38,831 nucleotides of DNA from Acidobacteriaceae bacterium (GTDB taxonomy: Bacteria > Acidobacteriota > Terriglobia > Terriglobales > Acidobacteriaceae), in NCBI GenBank assembly GCA_030041305.1, contig JASHOC010000127.1:1-38831 (forward strand), in the 5' to 3' direction. The translations under genes and the position numbers were made by a program. Under the pieces are notes generated by a model. That model saw nothing but the letters and a program-made list of their open reading frames with translations, was not told the origin of the DNA and did not search any database. Of the stretch, positions 1-8,640 are shown piece after piece; the first letter of the stretch is position 1; the number at the start of each line of letters is the position of its first letter.

Positions 1-273
1 GAAAAGTGCGCCGGCGGCCTTGAGTTCCTCATATGTCCGTTCGAAATCGTCGACCGTGAAAGCGATATGGCGTAGCCCGGCATCTCGAATGAGCGGTGCG
101 GAGGGCTGGGTGTCGGCGAAGACAAACTCCAGGATCACGCCATTCGGCGAGCGGAGATAGATGGTTTTTCCCGTATCTAGCTGAAGGGTGAAGTTCAGGT
201 GTTGGATATACCAGTTAGCGAGTTGATGCGGATTGAAGGAAGCGATCGCAACATGTTCTAGACTTGTAATCAT
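1..273 (-). CDS. VOC-family (glyoxalase/dioxygenase-like) protein, C-terminus missing
   Basis: This is the first 91 residues of a gene that runs off the left edge. The ATG at 273 is preceded by a GAGG site four bases upstream. The sequence begins MITSLEHVAIAS and contains GVILEFVF and LRHIAFTVDD, the strand-edge pattern of a vicinal oxygen chelate domain. His7, Glu49 and His69 sit where VOC proteins place metal ligands, so a metal-dependent enzyme such as a lyase, dioxygenase or isomerase is possible. The substrate cannot be told. It diverges from the cytochrome/PQQ cluster and may share its promoter region (274-553), where I see no convincing promoter. Confidence 0.85.
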   Translation of the reverse strand, partial: MITSLEHVAIASFNPHQLANWYIQHLNFTLQLDTGKTIYLRSPNGVILEFVFADTQPSAPLIRDAGLRHIAFTVDDFERTYEELKAAGALF

Positions 274-553
274 GATGCCTCATCGGATGCAATGTGGAAT
301 GAGACCGCGTAATCTTTTCCAGATTAGGGTATGGTGGAGTAATCATGCAAACGCCACTCTGATAAGCGTGGCTTTCGATCCCTTCGATCCGCGACAGACC
401 TCTGAATCTCGAGCAAGCCGGTCCGCAGACCCTTTAGTCTTGCACAACCGGCGCCCTCCCTTGCGCTCGTATGCGCATAGAGTAAGTAAATTCTTTGCGG
501 AAGTTCATAAGAAGCTTGAACAAAGGCGAACGAGCCGCCTCGTTTGTGTGCTC

Positions 554-1336
554 ATGATTGCGACATTGGGATGGTTTGGTGCGGGCGCTTGCCTGAACGC
601 GCAGCAGGAGGGTAACGTCACTCAGGCTGAGCTGGATACGGGCGCGCGAATCTTCAGGACCACTTGCAGCGTGTGCCACGGGCCGGATGGCAATCAAGTT
701 AGTGGGGTGGACTTGAAGAGTGGCCACTTCCGCCACGCCTCAACAGATGAACAACTGGCCGGGGTAATCCAAAATGGCATTCCCGGTACGGGCATGCCGC
801 CGAACAATGTTACCAGAGGGAACCTTATCGCGCTGATAGCTTATCTTCACGCCATGCGCGACTTCGATACAAGACAAGTCTCTCTCGGGGACGCGGAGAG
901 AGGGCGCGCCATCTTCGATGGAAAGGGTGGATGCCTGAATTGTCACCGGGTAAACGGCAAAGGCTCGTATATGGCGCTTGACCTGAGTACGATAGGCTCC
1001 GATTTTAGTCCGGGCGCCCTGCAAGACGCCCTTCTTGATCCGGAGTCAACCGATTTGCCGCAGAACCGGTTTATTTACGCCGTCACACGCAGCGGCGCCG
1101 CAATCACGGGACGCCGTGTGAACGAGGACACTTTGACGGTGCAAATTGTCGAGGCCAATGGACGGTTGGTTTCTTTGACGAAGACGGATTTGAAACAATA
1201 TTCCATTGAGAAGGGACCGCTGATGCCGTCCTTCAAGGACAAATTAACCGACCCCGAATTGGCCGATTTAATCGCTTATTTGGTCAGTTTGCAGGGAACG
1301 GAACCCGCCAGGCATGGAACGGGAGGCGGCCAATGA
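554..1336 (+). CDS. Exported dihaem c-type cytochrome
   Basis: Two haem-c sites are visible, CSVCH (Cys38, Cys41, His42 counting from the ATG at 554) and CLNCH (Cys127, Cys130, His131). GTGMPP and PLMPSF probably supply the axial Met of each domain. It is likely a periplasmic electron carrier for the PQQ dehydrogenase that follows, with which it shares a four-base ATGA overlap, so the two are probably translationally coupled. The start is uncertain. The frame is open back to 233, but the segment before about 460 does not look coding. The hydrophobic stretch LVCVLMIATLGWFGAGACL is a signal peptide, preceded by a basic stretch, so TTG 461 or GTG 548 are alternatives. None of these starts has a good ribosome site. 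Confidence 0.85.
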   Translation: MIATLGWFGAGACLNAQQEGNVTQAELDTGARIFRTTCSVCHGPDGNQVSGVDLKSGHFRHASTDEQLAGVIQNGIPGTGMPPNNVTRGNLIALIAYLHAMRDFDTRQVSLGDAERGRAIFDGKGGCLNCHRVNGKGSYMALDLSTIGSDFSPGALQDALLDPESTDLPQNRFIYAVTRSGAAITGRRVNEDTLTVQIVEANGRLVSLTKTDLKQYSIEKGPLMPSFKDKLTDPELADLIAYLVSLQGTEPARHGTGGGQ

Positions 1337-2970
1337 AGCTCCGGAGATTCACCCCACCGACCCTGGCTGTGCTCGTTTTTGCGGGCGCCAGTCTGAATGC
1401 GCAGGTAACAGATGAGCGTCTGTTGCACGCCGGCCAGGAGCCGCAAAACTGGTTGACTTATTCGGGAACTTATTCCAGCCAGCGCTACAGCACGCTCGAT
1501 CAGATTACCCCGGCCAACGTGAAAAATTTGGAAATGCAGTGGGTCTTCCAGGCGGATTCGCTCCAAAAGATGGAGGCCTCGCCGATCGTTGCGGATGGCG
1601 TCATGTACGTGACCCAGGCGCCGAACGACGTAGTGGCTCTCGATGCCCAAACGGGACGCGTTTTTTGGACGTATCAATATGAAGTTTCGCCGGACGCGCG
1701 TTTGTGCTGCGGGCGCGTGAACCGCGGGCTTGCGATTGATGGCAACACGTTGTTCATGGGAACGCTCGACGGGCATTTGGTCGCGCTCGACGCAACCAGC
1801 GGGCGTGTAGTCTGGAATATCGAGATCGCCGATCCGAAGCTGGGTTATTCGATCACAGAAGCGCCGCTCGTGGTCAAAGACAAAGTCATTGTGGGACCTG
1901 CGGGTGGGGAATATGGCATTCGCGGATTCATTGCAGCCTACGATGTCGCGACAGGGAAGGAAGTGTGGAAGTTTTATACTGTGCCCGGCCCGGGCGAGCC
2001 CGGCCACGATACCTGGGCCGGTGACTCCTGGGAGCATGGCTCAGCCGGAACGTGGAATACCGGTTCATTCGATCCCGAGCTCAATACGATTTATTGGGGC
2101 ATTGGCAATCCGGGACCCGATTGGAATCCAGACACGCGCGCAGGTGACAATCTATACAGTTGCTCGGTGGTCGCTCTCGATGCAGATACTGGAAAACTGA
2201 AATGGTATTTCCAGTTTTCGCCCCACGACACCCACGACTGGGACTCCGCGAATATTCCCGTTCTCGCTGATATAGATTGGAATGGGATTAACCGGAAAGT
2301 GGTCCTGTGGGCCAATCGGAACGGCTTCTTCTATGTGCTCGACCGAACGACAGGTAAATTTCTATTGGGCAACCCATTCGTCCATGAGACGTGGGCCGCG
2401 GGCCTGGACAAAAATGGCCGCCCTATACCCGCGCCCAACACACAGCCAACGGTAGAGGGTGTCAAGCTCTATCCAGGCATGCAGGGCGGGACAAATTGGT
2501 ATTCACCTTCCTGGAGTCCGCGTACAGGCCTCTTCTATATATCGGCATGGAAAGATTATTTCTCCGTCTTCTCTAAGTTGCCCGACGACTATGTTGCGGG
2601 TCAGAGTTACTTCGGGGGCGCCACCAAATCTGCGGTGCCGCCTATCCACCGTGGCGCCATTAACAATTGGACGGATGCTGGTGGTCATGGCGCTGTCGTC
2701 GCTATCGATCCGCGTACCGGCAAAGAGAAGTGGGCGTTCAATATGTATGACGTCACCGATAGCGGTATCATGACCACGGCCACGAATGTCCTATTTACTG
2801 GCAGCCGGGAAGGGTACTTCTGGGCGCTCGATGCCGGGACGGGCGCGCCGCTGTGGCATGCTACCACCGGCGGTCAGATCTCATCGGCCCCGGTTACGTA
2901 TCTGGTGGCTGGTAAGCAATATATCGCCATTTCGGCAAACCATGCGGTGTTCGCTTTTGCTCTGCCGTGA
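1333..2970 (+). CDS. PQQ-dependent alcohol dehydrogenase (quinoprotein beta-propeller)
   Basis: A 545-residue secreted eight-bladed PQQ propeller with a signal peptide ending near Ala23. Blade motifs such as VALDAQTGRVFW and ALDADTGKLKWYF recur. The adjacent cysteines Cys125-Cys126 in LCCGRVNRG match the disulfide ring over PQQ in methanol and ethanol dehydrogenases. Likely metal ligands are Glu193 (GGEYGIRG), Asn259 (GIGNPGP) and the catalytic Asp302 (PHDTHDWD). Asp304, two residues after the catalytic Asp, is the position that marks lanthanide-using enzymes (XoxF, PedH) in this family; calcium MxaF has Ala there. The enzyme should oxidise an alcohol or sugar in the periplasm and pass electrons to the upstream cytochrome. 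Its start overlaps the cytochrome stop. The substrate is unknown. Confidence 0.92.
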   Translation: MKLRRFTPPTLAVLVFAGASLNAQVTDERLLHAGQEPQNWLTYSGTYSSQRYSTLDQITPANVKNLEMQWVFQADSLQKMEASPIVADGVMYVTQAPNDVVALDAQTGRVFWTYQYEVSPDARLCCGRVNRGLAIDGNTLFMGTLDGHLVALDATSGRVVWNIEIADPKLGYSITEAPLVVKDKVIVGPAGGEYGIRGFIAAYDVATGKEVWKFYTVPGPGEPGHDTWAGDSWEHGSAGTWNTGSFDPELNTIYWGIGNPGPDWNPDTRAGDNLYSCSVVALDADTGKLKWYFQFSPHDTHDWDSANIPVLADIDWNGINRKVVLWANRNGFFYVLDRTTGKFLLGNPFVHETWAAGLDKNGRPIPAPNTQPTVEGVKLYPGMQGGTNWYSPSWSPRTGLFYISAWKDYFSVFSKLPDDYVAGQSYFGGATKSAVPPIHRGAINNWTDAGGHGAVVAIDPRTGKEKWAFNMYDVTDSGIMTTATNVLFTGSREGYFWALDAGTGAPLWHATTGGQISSAPVTYLVAGKQYIAISANHAVFAFALP

Positions 2971-3004
2971 AATTCGGTAGCGATTTCAATGGTGTGGAAA
3001 GACG

Positions 3005-3229
3005 ATGTGCGCAATTTGCAGGAGAAAGATCTCCGGGAGGACCGCAGCGAACATTGCCGCGGCCGATTCTCCTTTCGCGCCGGCGCAAGAGCATCTCGCC
3101 AGTCCGCTGGAGCTCCTGACCCGCAGCCAGACCATTTCCCGCCGTCAGCGTATGAAAGGCGCTGACTCTGCCGGATTATGCAAAGACAGAGTGGATCTCG
3201 GGGTTCGCCATACAGGCGGCTGCGCCGGA
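3005..3229 (+). pseudogene. 5' relic of a Tat-signal TIM-barrel (sugar isomerase-like) gene
   Basis: The translation from ATG 3005 aligns without gaps to the first 74 residues of the intact TIM-barrel gene at 6033, with 33 identities. Shared pieces include the twin-arginine position, SQT...RQR, and the run AGLCKD followed by GxR. Nucleotide similarity is also plain, for example caggaga followed by gcggga/gggagg and gaccgc. The rest of the barrel is missing. The hydrophobic part of the Tat signal is spoiled by charged and proline residues, so export by this signal is unlikely. A GGAAAG site lies four bases before the ATG, so translation may persist. The frame has no stop and runs directly into the CHRD gene. 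It follows the PQQ gene just as the intact copy follows the second PQQ gene. Confidence 0.75.
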
Positions 3230-3664
3230 TTGAAAATTCTGTCAAGGATGTGTCTGTTCGGACTGACGGTGTTTTTCTGTGTGGGGACTTTGGCCTTGGC
3301 CCAGGCGGCGAGATTCAAGGCGCGACTCAGCCCAATCGCCATGGATGCCTCCATGCTCGCCACCGTTGCCGGTTCCGGCTCCGTATCCGCTCACTTGACT
3401 GGCTCCAAACTCGTGATTAATGGCTCATTTGAAGGTTTGTTATCGCCGGCCACAACCGCCCAGGTGCGTCAGAGTGCGGTGACGGGCGTGGTTGGTCCGG
3501 TGATCTTCGAGCTGACAATCACCCATGCGACAAGCGGCGCAATGACCGGCTCTATCGATCTGACACCAGAGCAGGCACAGGCCCTTCACCAAGGCAGGCT
3601 TTATGTGCAGGTCAATAGCGAGAAAGCGCCGGCTGGGAATTTATGGGGATGGCTCCTATCGTGA
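3230..3664 (+). CDS. Secreted CHRD-domain protein
   Basis: About 144 residues. From TTG 3230 the protein begins with a good signal peptide (basic Lys and Arg, then [19 protein letters not shown]). The rest is one CHRD domain: FKARLSP at the start, [23 protein letters not shown] in the middle, and [22 protein letters not shown] at the end, matching the family's closing 'lyv.v.t...p.G.i.G.l' pattern. CHRD domains were defined in chordin and occur in many secreted bacterial proteins, where their role is unknown. ATG 3248 is an alternative start but has GG directly against it. The frame is open upstream through a TIM-barrel relic to ATG 3005, so a longer 219-residue fusion is possible. Its end overlaps the next gene by 22 bases. 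Confidence 0.8.
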   Translation: MKILSRMCLFGLTVFFCVGTLALAQAARFKARLSPIAMDASMLATVAGSGSVSAHLTGSKLVINGSFEGLLSPATTAQVRQSAVTGVVGPVIFELTITHATSGAMTGSIDLTPEQAQALHQGRLYVQVNSEKAPAGNLWGWLLS

Positions 3665-5832
3665 GCAAATCGCTGACAATTTCCACGATTGCCGCCGCGG
3701 CTTTTGCGGCGGCCGGCTGGTTTGCGGCAGTGGGGCAGCAAACGGAACGCCCTGGCCTGTTTACGTCCGAACAAGCGGCTTCCGGCCTGACCGCCTATCA
3801 GACGAACTGCTCGACGTGCCACGGTCCTGACCTCGCGGGCCGGGAAGGGCCGCAGCTTGCAGGGAGCAACTTCATCAGCGACTGGGGCGCCCGCAGCATT
3901 CAGGATCTGGTGAAGTACATTCAGACCTCCATGCCGCCGGATTCTCCAGGAACCCTGCCCCCCGAGACCTATAACGATATCGTCGCCTTCCTACTCCAGT
4001 CGAATGGCGCGCTTTCGGGAAACCAACCTCTGACCTCGGCCATAAACGTTCCAATTCGCTCTGTCGCTTCGGGCACGCCGCCGCAAACTGTGGCCGGCGC
4101 TGGGCGTGGCGCCCGGAGTGGTGCGGATGAAACTGCTTCCCTCGGTCGCGGTGTCTTTCCCGTAAACCTCGCCCCTGCGCGGGGTCTCACCGTGAAGGGA
4201 GAGGCAAAGAACTACGTTCCGATCACCGATGAAATGCTGCGCAATCCCCCTCCTGGCGACTGGCTCATGATCCGCCGCAACTACCAGGCCCAGAGCTACA
4301 GCCCCTTGGCGCAAATCACTCCCTCGAATGTCAAAGGCCTGCGATTGGTGTGGTCGTCCGCAATGCACGAGAGCGGCGCGAATGAGCCCACGCCTATCTT
4401 CCACAGCAATACGATTTTTATAGCAAACACCAGCAACTACATTCAGGCGCTCGATGCGCGCACCGGCGATCTCATTTGGGAAAATCAGATTGGCCCCACG
4501 GTTGGAAACGGCGGAACCATCGCCATGCGCAACCTAGCCCTCTATGGCGATAAAGTCTACGCTGCAACCACGGACGGACGCGTGGTGGCGCTCAATGCGG
4601 TCAACGGGAATGTCGTCTGGGATACGCGGATTTCCGGGCAAACCAAGGAGTTTACCGAAACCAGTGGTCCTATCGTCATTAAGGGCAAAGTGATTGAAGG
4701 TCTTACGGGATGCATCCTTTACCGCAGAGAAAAATGCTTCATCAGCGCTTATGACGCTGAGACCGGAGAGCAGCTTTGGAGATTCGCAACCATCGCTCTT
4801 GAAGGGGAGCCTGGCGGCGACACTTGGGGCGATCTGCCAGACTTGTTTCGCACTGGCGGCGACACCTGGATTACAGGAAGCTACGATCCTACCCTGGATT
4901 TGACTTACTGGGGCGTTGCGCAGGCCAAACCCTGGATGCGCGCTAGCCGCGGGACCGGGGATAAGGCGCTCTATACGAGTTCGACACTGGCTCTTCGGCC
5001 CGAAGATGGCAAGCTAGTGTGGTACTTCCAACACATACCCGGGGAATCGTTCGATATGGACGAAGTCTTCGAACGCATACTGGTGGACGTCGGTGATCAG
5101 AAGCTTCTTTTTACAGCGGGCAAGGCCGGAATTTTGTGGAAACTCGACCGCAAGACGGGAAAATTTCTCGGCTACAAGAATATGGTTTTCCAGAACGTTT
5201 TCGACAGGATCGACAAGACGACAGGTCAAGTCCAATACCGCAAAGACATCGTCGATCAAAAGACCGGAGAATGGCTGGACGCCTGTCCTAGCACCGCGGG
5301 CGGCAAGGACTGGCAGGCCATGAGTTATGACCCGGAGATTCACGCGATCATTGCCCCGTTGAGCCAGACCTGCGAAGCAATGCTTGGGCGCGTGGTTGCC
5401 TTCAAGGAAGGTTCAGGCGGCACCGCTGGCCAGCGGCGCTTTTATGAAATGCCGGGCAGCAATGGCAACATCGGCAAAGTGGGCGCATACGACGTGAGGA
5501 CCATGACGGAACTGTGGAAACACGATCAACGCGCCCCGATTCTTACGTCTGTTCTTTCCACGGCGGGTGGACTTGTGTTTGTGGGCGATCTCGATCGCAC
5601 TTTCGAGGCTCTCGACGCCCGAAACGGCGCCGTGCTTTGGAAGATCCGTTTAGGAACCGCCGTTCAGGGTTTTCCGGTAAGTTTCAGCATCAACGGCAAG
5701 CAATATATTGCCGTCACCACGGGAGTGGGCGGCGGCAGCCCAAGAATCGTTCCCCGAGTCGTAACACCGGAAATACATGTTCCTGATAATGGGAACGCAC
5801 TGTATGTCTTTGCCCTGCCCGACGAGAGGTAG
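3643..5832 (+). CDS. Cytochrome c-PQQ dehydrogenase fusion protein
   Basis: A 729-residue exported protein: signal peptide (about 8-33), a monohaem cytochrome c domain with CSTCH (Cys56, Cys59, His60) and a likely Met ligand in SMPP, a Pro/Gly/Ala linker (about 125-185), then a PQQ beta-propeller (about 205-725) with repeats such as [12 protein letters not shown]. The active-site strand reads [12 protein letters not shown], giving Asp471 as probable base and Asp473 two residues on. There is no adjacent Cys-Cys pair, and the Asn that normally binds the metal (WGxGN) is replaced in WGVAQAKPW, so the metal site is not standard. Cys356 and Cys365 could form a different disulfide. Having its own haem suggests internal electron transfer. 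GTG 3661, overlapping the previous stop as GTGA, is an equally plausible start. Confidence 0.9.
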   Translation: MGMAPIVSKSLTISTIAAAAFAAAGWFAAVGQQTERPGLFTSEQAASGLTAYQTNCSTCHGPDLAGREGPQLAGSNFISDWGARSIQDLVKYIQTSMPPDSPGTLPPETYNDIVAFLLQSNGALSGNQPLTSAINVPIRSVASGTPPQTVAGAGRGARSGADETASLGRGVFPVNLAPARGLTVKGEAKNYVPITDEMLRNPPPGDWLMIRRNYQAQSYSPLAQITPSNVKGLRLVWSSAMHESGANEPTPIFHSNTIFIANTSNYIQALDARTGDLIWENQIGPTVGNGGTIAMRNLALYGDKVYAATTDGRVVALNAVNGNVVWDTRISGQTKEFTETSGPIVIKGKVIEGLTGCILYRREKCFISAYDAETGEQLWRFATIALEGEPGGDTWGDLPDLFRTGGDTWITGSYDPTLDLTYWGVAQAKPWMRASRGTGDKALYTSSTLALRPEDGKLVWYFQHIPGESFDMDEVFERILVDVGDQKLLFTAGKAGILWKLDRKTGKFLGYKNMVFQNVFDRIDKTTGQVQYRKDIVDQKTGEWLDACPSTAGGKDWQAMSYDPEIHAIIAPLSQTCEAMLGRVVAFKEGSGGTAGQRRFYEMPGSNGNIGKVGAYDVRTMTELWKHDQRAPILTSVLSTAGGLVFVGDLDRTFEALDARNGAVLWKIRLGTAVQGFPVSFSINGKQYIAVTTGVGGGSPRIVPRVVTPEIHVPDNGNALYVFALPDER

Positions 5833-6032
5833 CCTTGCTCACGCCAAGGATGTGCGGACAAAGCGTCAGAACACTCACCGTGGGCCCACCGACCCCGTAC
5901 GCCGGGCGCCCCCGTATCTTGGAAGAGGATTATACTGCAGACATGTCCAGTAGCGGTTTTCCTCGCACGCGAACCGGATTGACCAAAACTGTTCAGTTAC
6001 TTTGATCAAGGGATTAGATAGAGGAGATATTG

Positions 6033-6944
6033 ATGCATACGCTTTCCAGGAGAGAGTTTTGCGGGAAGACCGCGACGAGTATCGCTGCAATCAGTTTCCT
6101 ATCCGCCTCGGAGCAGGGGCTTCTCGCCAATCCCCTGGGGTTACCGATCGGCAGTCAGACGTACCCCCACCGGCAGAGAATTAAGGACGGCGATTTCGCC
6201 GGGTTGTGCAAAGATATGGCGGCTATCGGTATCCGCAATGTGGAAATGTGCGACCCGAGCTACCCGGAGTTTGCGAGTCTCCGCGAGGGCAAACAAGTCA
6301 AGAAGATCCTGGACGACCACGGTCTCAAGTCTCCGAGCGGCCACTTCGGGCTGGATGTGCTACGGACCAAACAAAAAGAAATGATTGCCTGGGCTAAGGA
6401 TATCGGCATGACGCAAATGGGCACCGCTACCCTTCACGGGCAAATGCAGAACGGCGTTACCACGATGGACGCCGTAAAGAGGTCTGCCGATGAATACAAC
6501 AAAATCGGCGCCGAGGCGTCCAGAGCTGGTCTTCAGCAATTTCTGCACGACGAAGTTTTTGAGATGTCGAAGATCGAAGGCGACGGTCGGCTGACATATA
6601 CCGTGTTACTGGAATTGCTCGATCCGGAGCTGGTTAAAATGCAGTTTCAGATGTCCTCGATGAGGGTCGTCGGAGACCCGGTAATGTATTTCAACAAGTA
6701 CCCGGGGCGGTTTATCTCCATGCATCTTCAGGGCGTGGACCTGAACGCTCCGATGCCATCGGGCGGAGGCCAGGGTGCGGGCCGCAGGACCAGTGCAGGA
6801 GGGGTCGCCGTTGGCAAAGACAGTCTTAACTGGCCGAAAATTTTCGAGGCAGCCAGAGTCGGCGGGCTCAAAAACTATTTTGTCGAGCAAAACTGGGATT
6901 TGACTGTGCAGAGTGTCGGATATCTCAAGACCCTGAATGTCTGA
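6033..6944 (+). CDS. Tat-exported TIM-barrel protein, sugar phosphate isomerase/epimerase family
   Basis: 303 residues. ATG 6033 has GAGGAG six bases upstream; an in-frame TTG lies just before it. The N-terminus SRREFCGKTATSIAAISFL is a twin-arginine signal. The body resembles xylose isomerase-like TIM barrels (AP endonuclease 2 family): DFAGLCKDMAAIGIRNVEM, KSPSGHFGL, PGRFISMHLQGVD, and a C-terminal YFVEQNWD. The His in SMHLQ and Glu in FVEQN could bind metal. The Asp usual on the preceding strand is absent (KMQFQMSSM), so the site is altered or belongs to a different subfamily. It is probably a periplasmic isomerase, epimerase or lyase working on a product of the PQQ enzymes, but the reaction is unknown. 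A decayed homologue of its 5' end lies at 3005. Confidence 0.85.
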   Translation: MHTLSRREFCGKTATSIAAISFLSASEQGLLANPLGLPIGSQTYPHRQRIKDGDFAGLCKDMAAIGIRNVEMCDPSYPEFASLREGKQVKKILDDHGLKSPSGHFGLDVLRTKQKEMIAWAKDIGMTQMGTATLHGQMQNGVTTMDAVKRSADEYNKIGAEASRAGLQQFLHDEVFEMSKIEGDGRLTYTVLLELLDPELVKMQFQMSSMRVVGDPVMYFNKYPGRFISMHLQGVDLNAPMPSGGGQGAGRRTSAGGVAVGKDSLNWPKIFEAARVGGLKNYFVEQNWDLTVQSVGYLKTLNV

Positions 6945-7013
6945 GGCGTGTTCGTGCGTTCATGAATCGTTTTCAAGGGCGGCGCCGGGGAACGTACGAA
7001 ACGTCCGGCCGCC

Positions 7014-7040
7014 ACGCCAGAAGTTACGGCGTTTTTCATT
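7014..7040 (+). terminator. Possible intrinsic terminator after the TIM-barrel gene
   Basis: ACGCC at 7014-7018 pairs with GGCGT at 7028-7032 and is followed by TTTTTCATTGTT. The stem is short (5 bp). A GC-rich imperfect hairpin (GGCGGcgCCGG with CCGGCCGCC, 6979-7013) lies directly upstream and may help. It falls about 70 bases after the preceding stop. Confidence 0.4.
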
Positions 7041-7068
7041 GTTAATGTAATACAGCAAGCTACGATTC

Positions 7069-7099
7069 GCGCAGGTGTCCCACGAAAGAACACCTGCGC
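7069..7099. other. Perfect 10-bp stem-loop between two TIM-barrel genes
   Basis: GCGCAGGTGT (7069-7078) is followed after 11 bases by its exact reverse complement ACACCTGCGC (7090-7099). No T-run follows on either strand, so it is not a standard terminator. It may be an operator or a structured leader for the gene starting at 7175. Confidence 0.5.
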
Positions 7100-7174
7100 A
7101 TAAACAAAATTCGGTCGCATAAAGCGGCGTGTGATTGGGTGTATCGAGTGTATTGAGAGAAATGAGGTCTGAAA

Positions 7175-8143
7175 ATGATGAAACGGCGTGAGTTTCTCAT
7201 CGGTTCCACAGTGGCCGCCGGGGCCGCATGGGCGCAGGGTGTCAAAGCATGGGCGCAAAGCCCGGAAAAAGCAAAACTGGATCGCATCTCGGTCATGACC
7301 CTGGCCTTTAACAGCATTCTGAAAAACCCTGCGTATCCGGATGATCCCGCGAGAACTCTCGACATCTTGGATACGCCGGACATGATCGCGAGTCATTATG
7401 GCATCCACCATGTAGAGGTGCAGCATACCCATTTCATCTCTACCGAACTGCCCTACCTGAGGGAGTTTCGCGATCGGCTTAGAAAAGCAAACTCGCATAT
7501 GAATCAAATTTGCCTTGAATTCGGGCCTCTGAACATCTCCTCCCCGGATCCCGTCCTCCGAGTGGAAACGATCGACCTTACCAAACAATGGATTGATCAT
7601 GCAGTGGAGCTAGGTTGTCCACGCGTCATGGTGAATCAAGGTACTCTCGCTCCGGAAGTGCGTCAGTCAGCGATCGAGACATTGAAAACGATGAATGACT
7701 ATGGGAAATCCAGGAACGTCTTTGTGACCATGGAAAATCGGGGCGGCGGGCGCCGGCGTAACACGCCACCCGCCGCAGCAATCTCCACGACCGTGGGCGC
7801 TCCCGTCACGGTGCCTGCCGCTGAAACCAGCCACCCGGAAACGGCGGGCTGGGAGGTGGTCGTGGAAGTCATTAAGGCTTCAGGGATACACGCCAATCCC
7901 GATACCGGCAATTTCCCTGATGAAGAATCCCGTGCGGCCGGTCTGCGCGCCATGTATCCGCTGTCATCCGGTGGCAGTCACGTCCACTATGACCCGGCGA
8001 GGTTCAATGAAGCCAATGCGATCAAGATCTCGAAGGACGTTGGCTACAAGGGCCTCTATTCGATTGAGGCGAGCACTATTAACGGCCCTGATCCTTACTC
8101 AAGAGTTCAAACCGTCCTGGATGAGTTGCTCAGGGATCTTTGA
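7175..8143 (+). CDS. Tat-exported TIM-barrel protein, sugar phosphate isomerase/epimerase family
   Basis: 322 residues. ATG 7175 (a second ATG follows at once) has GAGG seven bases upstream. MMKRREFLIGSTVAAGAAWA is a clear twin-arginine signal. The barrel carries four candidate metal ligands in the order expected for this family: Glu in VTMENRGG, Asp in NPDTGNFPD, His in GSHVHYDP and Glu in YSIEAST. There is an unusual low-complexity insertion after the first Glu (arginine-glycine rich, then RNTPPAAAISTTVGAPVTVP, about residues 190-215). It is only distantly similar to the neighbour at 6033. It is likely a periplasmic metal-dependent isomerase, epimerase or eliminase; the substrate is unknown. 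Confidence 0.85.
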   Translation: MMKRREFLIGSTVAAGAAWAQGVKAWAQSPEKAKLDRISVMTLAFNSILKNPAYPDDPARTLDILDTPDMIASHYGIHHVEVQHTHFISTELPYLREFRDRLRKANSHMNQICLEFGPLNISSPDPVLRVETIDLTKQWIDHAVELGCPRVMVNQGTLAPEVRQSAIETLKTMNDYGKSRNVFVTMENRGGGRRRNTPPAAAISTTVGAPVTVPAAETSHPETAGWEVVVEVIKASGIHANPDTGNFPDEESRAAGLRAMYPLSSGGSHVHYDPARFNEANAIKISKDVGYKGLYSIEASTINGPDPYSRVQTVLDELLRDL

Positions 8144-8640
8144 TGCGGATCAGCCAAAGTGAGATTTGGCCCATTGAGCGCCTGCAGAGCGCTGAGAATG
8201 TGTTAAGTACTCGAATTCCTTTTTGTATCTGAACTTAGCTGCAGGCGCGTTATGCATATTTCACAAGTTCGTGTCGAATCGGTTCGAGGCGCAAGAGGTT
8301 GTTGTTATTCAAGCGAGCGTGGCATGATGGCGTTCATCATATGCAACCTACGCTTTCCCCCAACCCTACCTCCTTGCTACCGATCTCGGCCGTGACCTTT
8401 CGTTACCGAGAAGTGACAGCTTGACGGGTACCGGGCTGATCTTCTGATTCGCCGGTTTCGATCGATGCCGCTATAAAAGGCAAGCTGTCTCATTGAGATC
8501 TGTCGATCCGCGCCCGCTGTCTTGCATAACAGTTTGCTCTTGCCGAAAGTCTCGAGAAATTCCCGTCATTAGAAAAGATTTTCACCAAGCTCCTAGGGCA
8601 AGCTGAATTGATATATGCTTTCGGAGAAGCCATACCCGCT
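8144..8640. other. Noncoding gap before the PD40-amidohydrolase gene
   Basis: No convincing reading frame here. It holds a 10-bp inverted repeat, GCGCCTGCAG (8178-8187) and CTGCAGGCGC (8239-8248), with a 51-base loop. A TATAAA (8472-8477) and a TTGACG (8421-8426) lie on the plus strand but are not spaced as one promoter. The stretch just before 8641 contains the GGAGAAG site used by the next gene. Confidence 0.4.

Noticed and set aside
1276..2037. A 253-codon minus-strand frame opposite the first PQQ gene
   Set aside because: It is antisense to a gene with clear catalytic motifs and has no domain of its own.
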